Below, piece by piece: positions 1-5,545 of a stretch of DNA of 6,772 bases. A model generated the notes under the pieces. The model made no database searches. It saw only the letters and a list, made by a program, of their open reading frames with translations, and was not told the origin of the DNA. The DNA lies in contig CAZHNG010000356.1 of the NCBI GenBank assembly GCA_964533785.1, forward strand, positions 1 to 6,772, written 5' to 3'. Position 1 is the stretch's first letter. Each line of letters opens with the position of its first letter. The translations under genes were made by a program, and so were the position numbers. Source of the stretch: JANQRV01 sp964533785. Lineage in GTDB: Bacteria; Bacteroidota; Bacteroidia; Chitinophagales; Saprospiraceae.

Positions 1-56
1 AATCACAAGCAGACCCCTAAAAATCAGCTAATTGCGGATCTGCGAAACTTAAGTTT

Positions 57-131
57 ATAACCTCATAACTTTATAACCTCATAACTTTATAACTTCATAA
101 CTTCATAACCTTCTTATAACCTAATAACCCC
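57..131. repeat. 8-nt AT-rich minisatellite (ATAACYTY units)
   Basis: Nine consecutive units begin with ATAAC. Most are 8 nt (ATAACCTC, ATAACTTT, ATAACTTC), one is 11 nt (105-115), and the last two degenerate to ATAACCTA and ATAACCCC. The period is visible by eye. The array lies in the gene-free end of the window, downstream of the convergent-facing hydrolase stop. The rest of 1-231 shows no ORF, no clear hairpin followed by a T-run, and no RNA gene that I can recognise. The unit is nearly that of the 4061-4147 array (ATAAACCTC) minus one A, so the two arrays probably share an origin or a generating mechanism, which is inference. No function is evident. Confidence 0.93.
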
Positions 132-231
132 TCTATTGGCGACAAAGACTTTCGTCATCCATAAAAGTCAATACTGAATTGAAATATTATTTTCTGAGCA
201 TTTTCCTTCAAAGTGACCATTAAGCAACTCC

Positions 232-1329
232 TCAATAAATATACCCTGCCTTTTTCAGCTCTTTTACCGATTTAAAAGCTTTCGGCGCTTTGAGGTAACG
301 ATCTAAAAACTGGTAGACTTTAAGTCTTACTTGCAAGGCAAATTTAGTGTCCAGCCGGTCAAATTTATGTCCACCGGGAATATCCTCATAAATTTCGTAA
401 TCAAATTTTTTATCCGCTGCTTTCAGGGATTTGATGAGGTGTTCGACTTCCAGTACGCCCACGTCGCTGTCATTGGTATTAGTGTGGATGAGTAGCGGGG
501 TTTCTAATTTATGAGCTTGCCAGGCCGGAGAACGGCGTTTGTATTCTTCCGTATTTTGATAGGCGGTTTTGCCAATGTGGTAATCCACCGAGTACAATTC
601 CCGGTATCCTTGAGTTTTGTAGCCCATGCGGGCGATTAAGTCGCTGACGGGCACGCCGGCATAACCAACTTTATAGCTGTTGGGAAACTCAAAAAGATTC
701 ATCAGGGTGATCAGACCGCCGTGACTCCAGCCGAGGATGCCGATCCGTTCATCATCCACAATATCGTAGTTCTCGACCATAAAATCGCGGCAGGCTTTAA
801 CATCCTGTACTTCCAGGCCGCCGTAGTCGATCGCCTCGTAATGGCGGCGACCGTAGCCGGTACTGCCTCGGTATTCCGGTGCCACTACGATGTATTGCTG
901 GGCCACTAACTCTCTAACAATGTGGGCGTAACCCGTATTGAAATTACTATGCACGCCGCCGTGGGGGAATACCAGCAAGGGATATTGCTTACCAGGATCA
1001 ATATCTTTTGGCACGAAAAGGTACGTTTTGATCCGGTAGGGATTGTTATAATAGAGGGGATTGCCCGTACCATCGGTGGCTTTCAGTTTTTGTTCGCCGA
1101 GTGGCGGTCCGGTTAATTCCAGTTTATCCACAAAAGCGACATCACCTACTTTATTGTACCAATACACATCGTCAATGGCCTTGCTCATGCTGTTAAAAGA
1201 ATGCCTCAGGTTGCTTACCTGCTCCCGCAAGGCTTTGATCTCGGCTAACAGATCATCTTCATTTTGTGCGGATACAAATGGAGTAAGTAGTAGTAGTAGA
1301 AATAGTATAGGAATCAGCGTTTTATTCAT
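232..1329 (-). CDS. Exported S9-family alpha/beta hydrolase (prolyl oligopeptidase-like)
   Basis: A 365-residue serine hydrolase that probably cleaves peptide or ester bonds outside the cytoplasm; the substrate is unknown. Residues 1-22 form a signal peptide (MNK, a leucine-rich core, then a VSAQ-like cleavage region). Residues about 24-53 are a short charged heptad-like segment that may form a coiled coil. The catalytic domain follows from about residue 95. It shows an HGG oxyanion-type motif (123-125), the nucleophile elbow G-W-S-H-G-G with Ser202, a D-x-x-V motif placing the acid at Asp287, and G-G-H with His321. This is a complete S9-type triad. Classic prolyl oligopeptidases and DPP4 are about 700 residues with a beta-propeller; this protein has only the catalytic domain plus a short N-terminal region. 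The ATG at the 1329 end is chosen because it directly precedes the signal peptide. The gene is divergent from the transporter gene. An acylaminoacyl-peptidase-like or esterase activity is equally possible. Confidence 0.93.
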   Translation of the reverse strand: MNKTLIPILFLLLLLTPFVSAQNEDDLLAEIKALREQVSNLRHSFNSMSKAIDDVYWYNKVGDVAFVDKLELTGPPLGEQKLKATDGTGNPLYYNNPYRIKTYLFVPKDIDPGKQYPLLVFPHGGVHSNFNTGYAHIVRELVAQQYIVVAPEYRGSTGYGRRHYEAIDYGGLEVQDVKACRDFMVENYDIVDDERIGILGWSHGGLITLMNLFEFPNSYKVGYAGVPVSDLIARMGYKTQGYRELYSVDYHIGKTAYQNTEEYKRRSPAWQAHKLETPLLIHTNTNDSDVGVLEVEHLIKSLKAADKKFDYEIYEDIPGGHKFDRLDTKFALQVRLKVYQFLDRYLKAPKAFKSVKELKKAGYIY

Positions 1330-1491
1330 GCCAAAAGTTTTAATCAGATTATGAAAAATTGATGAACACCTAGTAATCCAAGATTACCGAATTTCACTAA
1401 AATAGGAAAAAGATTATTTTGCAAAAGCTCGATATTGCCAAACAATTTGTAGATTGGAATTTTATTATTCGGAATATTCAAATCAGCAATT
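1330..1491. promoter_or_regulatory. Divergent intergenic region with a 15-bp dyad
   Basis: This 162-bp gene-free stretch lies between the starts of two divergent genes, so it should hold promoters for both. It contains a perfect 6-bp inverted repeat with a 3-nt centre at 1373-1387 (GTAATC-CAA-GATTAC), 44 bp upstream of the hydrolase ATG. It could be an operator or a chance dyad. The TTATTTTG at 1414-1421 differs at one position from the Bacteroidota -7 consensus TAnnTTTG, and a TTTC lies 18 nt upstream of it. This is a weak plus-strand promoter candidate for the transporter. I see no riboswitch-like structure. Confidence 0.35.
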
Positions 1492-2853
1492 GTGTCAACA
1501 ACTAACCACGATCCTTACGTAATTGATAATGAATTGATAATGGATCCTCCGGATCATTTCTTCGGACGATTGAAATATTTGGGGCCGGGTTTTATTTTAT
1601 CGGCATCGATAGTGGGGTCGGGGGAATTAATTGCAACGACTACGCTTGGTGCCAAGGCGGGATTTGTCACTTTTTGGGTGATCATCGTAAGTTGTTTGGT
1701 GAAGGTAGCGATCCAATTGGAGTTTGGAAAGCACGCCATCCACAGTGGAGAATCGGTCATGGTCGCCTTGAACAAACTACCTGGCCAGCGGATTGGGAAA
1801 ACACACTGGACGGTTTGGTCGTGGGTGGTCTTAATGACCTTAAAGTTGCTGCAGGTTGGTGGTATTGTAGGGGGCGTTGCGCTGGTAATGAAAATTGCTT
1901 TTCCCGGTGTTTCCATTGCTGTATTGTCTTTTATTATTGCAGCGATGGTAGCCTTGTTGACTTTTAAGGGGTATTACCGGTTCATCGAAGGCTTTTCCAT
2001 TACCATGATGGGCGTGTTTACCCTTTTCACGATCGCTTGTCTGATCTTTTTGCAGTATACGCCTTATGCCTTGGATTGGGCAAGTATCCGGAGTGGCCTG
2101 GCCTTTGATCTTCCGGCCGCCGCGGTGGGAGTGGCCATCGGAGCTTTCGGGATTACCGGAGTAGGGGGAGATGAGATTATATATTACAATTACTGGTGCA
2201 TTGAAAAAGGATACGCCGCCAAGGCAGGACCGCGGACAGACGATGAAGCCTGGTTGAGGCGTGCCAAAGGCTGGATCAATGTCATGTACTGGGATGCCTT
2301 ATTGTCGATGGTGGTATACACTTTGGTGACGGCGGCTTTTTATTTATTGGGGGCTGCCGTCTTACACAAAATAGGGAAAGTCCCGGAAGGCAATGAAACG
2401 GTTGAGATCCTTTCCAATATATACACCCAATCCCTGGGGCCATGGGCCAAGAACACCTTCCTGATTGGTTCTTTTGTTGTGCTGTTTTCTACTTTATTTG
2501 CTGCTTTGGCCTCCTGGATCCGGGTATATACGGATGCGTTTGGACAGTTGGGATGGATTGATTTTTCTAATAGGAAACAGCGCGCTACTACCCTGGCTAT
2601 CCTAGCTTGGTTTTTTCCTTTTGCCTGGGCCGTTACTTATCTGGTCGTGAAACTGCCGGTATTTATGGTGCTTACTGGAGGCATCGTTGGATCCATTATT
2701 CTTTTTATTGTTGTCTATGCGGCTATCTATTTTCGCTATAAAAGACTACCGGAGACACTTCATCCGGAAAAATTGTACGATCTTGCTTTTTGGATCAGTG
2801 CGGTTTCGATCGTGTTGGTGGGGGCTTATGGGATTATTAAGTTGTTTGGATGA
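1492..2853 (+). CDS. NRAMP-superfamily membrane transporter, noncanonical metal site
   Basis: A 453-residue polytopic inner-membrane protein with about 11 hydrophobic segments, of NRAMP-family length and layout. The first helix starts at L-G-P-G-F-I-L (about 30-36) and carries V-G-S-G-E-L at 41-46. The sixth carries G-V-G-G-D-E at 223-228, followed by a tyrosine-rich stretch ending in Trp235. Classical Mn/Fe NRAMPs have DPGN in TM1 and MPH in TM6 at these unwound, metal-binding positions. Both are absent here, replaced by a Glu (45) and an Asp-Glu pair (227-228). The protein therefore belongs to a divergent NRAMP-like branch whose substrate I cannot name; calling it MntH would be unsafe. The start is uncertain. 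GTG at 1492 gives an N-terminus D-P-Y-V-I-D-N with a later P-P, whereas ATG at 1540 would give a 437-residue protein beginning MDPPDHFF. Neither has a clear Shine-Dalgarno sequence. The kinase gene follows 70 bp downstream on the same strand. Confidence 0.92.
   Translation: MSTTNHDPYVIDNELIMDPPDHFFGRLKYLGPGFILSASIVGSGELIATTTLGAKAGFVTFWVIIVSCLVKVAIQLEFGKHAIHSGESVMVALNKLPGQRIGKTHWTVWSWVVLMTLKLLQVGGIVGGVALVMKIAFPGVSIAVLSFIIAAMVALLTFKGYYRFIEGFSITMMGVFTLFTIACLIFLQYTPYALDWASIRSGLAFDLPAAAVGVAIGAFGITGVGGDEIIYYNYWCIEKGYAAKAGPRTDDEAWLRRAKGWINVMYWDALLSMVVYTLVTAAFYLLGAAVLHKIGKVPEGNETVEILSNIYTQSLGPWAKNTFLIGSFVVLFSTLFAALASWIRVYTDAFGQLGWIDFSNRKQRATTLAILAWFFPFAWAVTYLVVKLPVFMVLTGGIVGSIILFIVVYAAIYFRYKRLPETLHPEKLYDLAFWISAVSIVLVGAYGIIKLFG
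1521..1542 (+). repeat. 11-nt tandem duplication at the transporter start region
   Basis: AATTGATAATG occurs twice back to back (1521-1531 and 1532-1542). It lies between the two candidate start codons of the transporter gene, and the second copy contains the ATG at 1540. Eleven is not a multiple of three, so gain or loss of one copy would shift the frame between GTG 1492 and the body of the gene but would not affect a protein starting at ATG 1540. Confidence 0.85.
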
Positions 2854-2923
2854 ATGTTGTGATGGTTTAATCAACAACTAAACAAGGCTTGAATCAACAG
2901 ACCAAAAAAGAGTAAACAGAAAA

Positions 2924-3979
2924 ATGACGCAAGCAGAATTAAAGATGAAATTTTCGAAACGCCATCCCGGCAAGTTTTTTTTGGATGGGGAGCAAATTGA
3001 GCCGCTGGAACAGTACTTGAAAGAAAAAGGGTGGTTGTCAAATATTGATTCCATACAAAGGGTAGAAAAGCCGGGAGAGGGTAATATGAATTGTGTTTTA
3101 CGCATTATTCCAAGTGTTGCTCCGTCTTTTGTTGTCAAACAATCACGTCCCTGGGTAGAGAAATATCCGCAGATCGATGCACCAATAGAAAGAATTTTTG
3201 TGGAGCATACTTATTATCAGGCGATCAGTAAGAATGCCGCTTTGGCTGCTTTTACTCCGGAAATACTTGGGTTTGAAGAGAATGATTTTTTATTGGTACT
3301 GGAAGATCTCGGCGCAGCTAAGGATTACACTTTCGCTTATCAGGCCAACCGGACAATAGATCCATCAGAAATCCACTCCTTTATCGGTTACCTTAATATT
3401 TTAAATCATCTCGAAATTGAGGAGGATTACCCAAAAAACAGGGATCTGAGGGCCTTAAATCACCAGCATATTTTTTATCTGCCCTTTTTGCCGGATAATG
3501 GGTTTGACTTAGATGGTATTCAGGAAGGACTGCAAAAGATCGCTACGGTTTGTCAGACGGATAAGGTCTTGAAGCAAAGGGTAGAGGAGCTGGGAAAGGT
3601 CTATTTATCCGATCAGGATACTTTATTACACGGCGATTTTTACCCGGGTAGCTTGCTCAATGCGGGAGGTGTACTAAAAGTCATTGACCCAGAATTTTCC
3701 TTCCTGGGCCCCGGCGAATGGGATATTGCCGTTTTTATCGCTCATTTATTCATGATTCAAACAGACATTACCGTCATCAATGCCGCTCTCCAACGGTATG
3801 AGCAGAATAAGGGTTTTGACGAAGGTCTTTTTGCCGGTTTTGTAGGAACGGAAATTTTGCGTCGGTTGATCGGTTTGGCGCAATTGCCCTTAGAAATGAG
3901 CTTGTCAGCTAAAAAGGAATTGATCATGCAGGCGAGGGATATGGTGAAGACGGGCAGGGTTGGAGGTGTAACTTTTTGA
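2924..3979 (+). CDS. APH-fold small-molecule kinase, 5-methylthioribose kinase-like
   Basis: A 351-residue cytoplasmic kinase with no signal peptide or membrane segment. Recognisable elements in order: a nucleotide loop G-E-G-N-M-N (51-56), a lysine in V-V-K-Q-S (Lys72), an I-E-R-I-x-x-E segment with Glu94 as the likely Lys partner, a hinge-like L-V-L-E-D-L (124-129), the catalytic loop L-L-H-G-D-F-Y-P-G-S (Asp238), and I-D-P-E-F-S-F-L-G-P (Asp255, the DFG equivalent). The H-G-D-x-x-x-G-S and D-P-E-F-x-F-x-G-P signatures are those of MtnK, which phosphorylates 5-methylthioribose to its 1-phosphate in methionine salvage; most other APH proteins have Asn at the Ser243 position. It is shorter than typical MtnK (about 400 residues), and no mtnA or other salvage gene is in view, so a related sugar or nucleoside kinase is possible. 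ATG 2924 follows an A/G-rich leader; Met8 (2945) is the alternative start. The NRAMP-like gene ends 70 bp upstream. Confidence 0.85.
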   Translation: MTQAELKMKFSKRHPGKFFLDGEQIEPLEQYLKEKGWLSNIDSIQRVEKPGEGNMNCVLRIIPSVAPSFVVKQSRPWVEKYPQIDAPIERIFVEHTYYQAISKNAALAAFTPEILGFEENDFLLVLEDLGAAKDYTFAYQANRTIDPSEIHSFIGYLNILNHLEIEEDYPKNRDLRALNHQHIFYLPFLPDNGFDLDGIQEGLQKIATVCQTDKVLKQRVEELGKVYLSDQDTLLHGDFYPGSLLNAGGVLKVIDPEFSFLGPGEWDIAVFIAHLFMIQTDITVINAALQRYEQNKGFDEGLFAGFVGTEILRRLIGLAQLPLEMSLSAKKELIMQARDMVKTGRVGGVTF

Positions 3980-4006
3980 AAATCGTTATTGTGTGATGTT
4001 TAGTAT

Positions 4007-4147
4007 GTTTATAGGGTTTATAGGGTTTATAGTGTTTATAGCGTTTATGGGGTGATTTGTATAAACCTCATAAACCCTATAAACCTCATAAACCATATAA
4101 ACTTCATAAACCCTATAAACCTCATAAACCTCATAAACAAATAAACC
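4007..4147. repeat. 9-nt minisatellite with reversed orientation in the middle
   Basis: The left part (4007-4051) is five 9-nt units, GTTTATAGG, GTTTATAGG, GTTTATAGT, GTTTATAGC and GTTTATGGG. After a 9-nt centre (4052-4060), the right part (4061-4147) is ten units of the reverse-complement type, mostly ATAAACCTC or ATAAACCCT, with the last two shortened. Because the two halves are complementary, the array can fold into a long imperfect hairpin with several registers. It fills most of the 249-bp gap between the kinase stop (3979) and the lipoprotein start (4229). It has no T-run typical of an intrinsic terminator, but an RNA hairpin of this size could affect transcript ends or stability, which is inference. 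The remaining 3980-4006 and 4148-4228 show no gene and no strong promoter motif. Confidence 0.95.
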
Positions 4148-4228
4148 GATCAACAAAACGCGATACATCAGAAGCCGAATTCTCGTTACAAGACAACTGA
4201 ATAGAGCCAAACCAAAAAATAAGAACCG

Positions 4229-5545
4229 ATGAGATACCTACCGATTTTAATGATTGTTATTCTGATCATATCCTGCGAGACCAGTATTCCCAAAGACCCA
4301 CCAGAGCGTAGGATGGAAGTGAATATCGATGCATCAACAGCAACGATAGAGGATCTGGAGATCAGCAGAGATGCTCTATACGATAAAATATTGGGCTCTT
4401 TGGTCGGTTCTGCTATTGGGGATGCGATGGGGGCGCCCTCCGAAATGCTGCCTCGTTACAACCGCAAGGTAGAATTCGGATACATCGACAGTCTGGATGT
4501 GTTGACCCGCCCACCTTCCCCGGAAGGCACCTGGGCTTATGGCTTACCAATCGGAGCTACCACCGATGATACGCGCTGGAAACAACTGACAGGAGCGTTC
4601 ATTATCGAGAACATTGGCCCGTTTTATTTGGAGGAAGGCCCCGATCCTGTTGACTTTTCCAATTTCATTATTGAGGCTTATCAGGATGAGCTCGATGTGC
4701 TAAAAAATACGGAAGGTTTAGCACCGCAAGACTACGAAGATAATATGATGCGAATGGCCTGGTTACAGGAGTGGGCGCAGGTGGCCTCCGCATTTACGGA
4801 AGGAGATATTGAAAAATTCACCTACGCCTTACATAAATTTTACGGTGGCGAGCTGGTCTGCGCGGGGATGCTTTACGCCCCTGCGTTTGCATTGCCGTAT
4901 CCGGGCTTTCCCGAACAGGCATATCAAACCGCCTACCGGCTATCCATTTTCGATCAGGGCTATGCGCGAGATATCACCGGACTGACGGCGGCAATGGTTG
5001 CTGCTGCATTGGCACCCGGTGCCTCGGATAAATCCATAACCGAAGTATTCATCAATATTGACCCGAACGGGTATTTTCGCTCCCGTTTGTTTGGCAGAGC
5101 AGCTTTTAATACCTACCGTGATGCGCTTTACATCGTGGATCAGGCTAAAAATTCCAATGCATTCCTACCGGAGGCACTGGAAGAATTCCCCGGTCAGGAC
5201 TCGATACCGGCGAGCCGGATGCTGGCGGCCTTTCAAGCTTTGGATGAGCGAAATCAGCACAGTCCTGCCCACGCGCAGGAGATCCTGTTGATATCATTGG
5301 TATCCATGATGTATACGGATTTTGATTTTCAAAAAGCGTTGGAATTCTTGACCAATTACGGTCGAGATAATGATACTTCCGGTGCCGTGGTGGGAGCCAT
5401 CCTGGGGGCTTACCATGGTTTCGACGATCTGCCCGAAGATATGAAATGGAAAGTATTGGAAACCAACCGAGAAGTATTGGGTATTAACCTGGAATTACTG
5501 GCAAAAGACATCATGGCGGTCATGTTGAAGCAGTTCACCCTATGA
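4229..5545 (+). CDS. Lipoprotein of the ADP-ribosylglycohydrolase (DraG/ARH) family
   Basis: A 438-residue predicted lipoprotein. Residues 1-15 are a short hydrophobic signal ending in lipobox I-I-S-C, with Cys16 as the lipidation site, and a linker follows to about residue 48. The DraG-fold domain starts at I-L-G-S-L-V-G-S-A-I-G-D-A-M-G-A-P-S-E (54-72), the standard opening of this family. It has T-T-D-D-T at 111-115 and G-R-D-N-D-T-S at 378-384. Asp113, Asp114, Asp380, Asp382 and Thr383 match the conserved binuclear-metal ligands, so the enzyme looks intact. Family members cleave N- or O-glycosidic bonds to ADP-ribose, but they are usually cytosolic. A lipid anchor puts this one in the periplasm or at the cell surface, where a different ribosyl or glycosyl substrate is more likely (inference). 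The stop overlaps the next gene's start (ATGA, 5542-5545), indicating co-translation with the GH26 enzyme. ATG 4229 is chosen because it directly precedes the signal sequence. Confidence 0.9.
   Translation: MRYLPILMIVILIISCETSIPKDPPERRMEVNIDASTATIEDLEISRDALYDKILGSLVGSAIGDAMGAPSEMLPRYNRKVEFGYIDSLDVLTRPPSPEGTWAYGLPIGATTDDTRWKQLTGAFIIENIGPFYLEEGPDPVDFSNFIIEAYQDELDVLKNTEGLAPQDYEDNMMRMAWLQEWAQVASAFTEGDIEKFTYALHKFYGGELVCAGMLYAPAFALPYPGFPEQAYQTAYRLSIFDQGYARDITGLTAAMVAAALAPGASDKSITEVFINIDPNGYFRSRLFGRAAFNTYRDALYIVDQAKNSNAFLPEALEEFPGQDSIPASRMLAAFQALDERNQHSPAHAQEILLISLVSMMYTDFDFQKALEFLTNYGRDNDTSGAVVGAILGAYHGFDDLPEDMKWKVLETNREVLGINLELLAKDIMAVMLKQFTL
5542..5545 (+). other. ATGA stop/start overlap (translational coupling)
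   Basis: The TGA stop of the DraG-type lipoprotein gene (5543-5545) overlaps the ATG of the GH26 gene (5542-5544). No strong Shine-Dalgarno sequence is visible just upstream, so the downstream start probably relies on ribosomes terminating at this point. The two proteins are therefore expected to be made from one mRNA. Confidence 0.8.

Noticed and set aside
1061..1354. Plus-strand ORF of 97 residues opposite the hydrolase start
   Set aside because: It lies antisense to the signal peptide and N-terminus of a well-supported gene and shows no domain character; it is a frame shadow.
1492..2853. Naming the transporter mntH
   Set aside because: The DPGN and MPH motifs that define Mn/Fe NRAMP transporters are missing, so the symbol would imply an unsupported function.
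2855..2879. Possible hairpin terminator after the transporter gene (GTTGTGAT pairing with ATCAACAAC)
   Set aside because: The stem is weak with one bulge, and there is no T-run after it, so an intrinsic terminator is not supported.
4007..4147. CRISPR-like array
   Set aside because: The units are 9 nt and directly adjacent with no unique spacers, and no cas gene is present; the same reasoning excludes the arrays at 57-131 and 6718-6772.
3986..4210. Minus-strand ORF of 74 residues with a V-Y-E-V-Y and I-N-P repeat pattern
   Set aside because: Its periodicity comes entirely from the 9-nt minisatellite (three codons per unit), it has no recognisable domain or start context, and the two halves encode unrelated repeats because the array flips.
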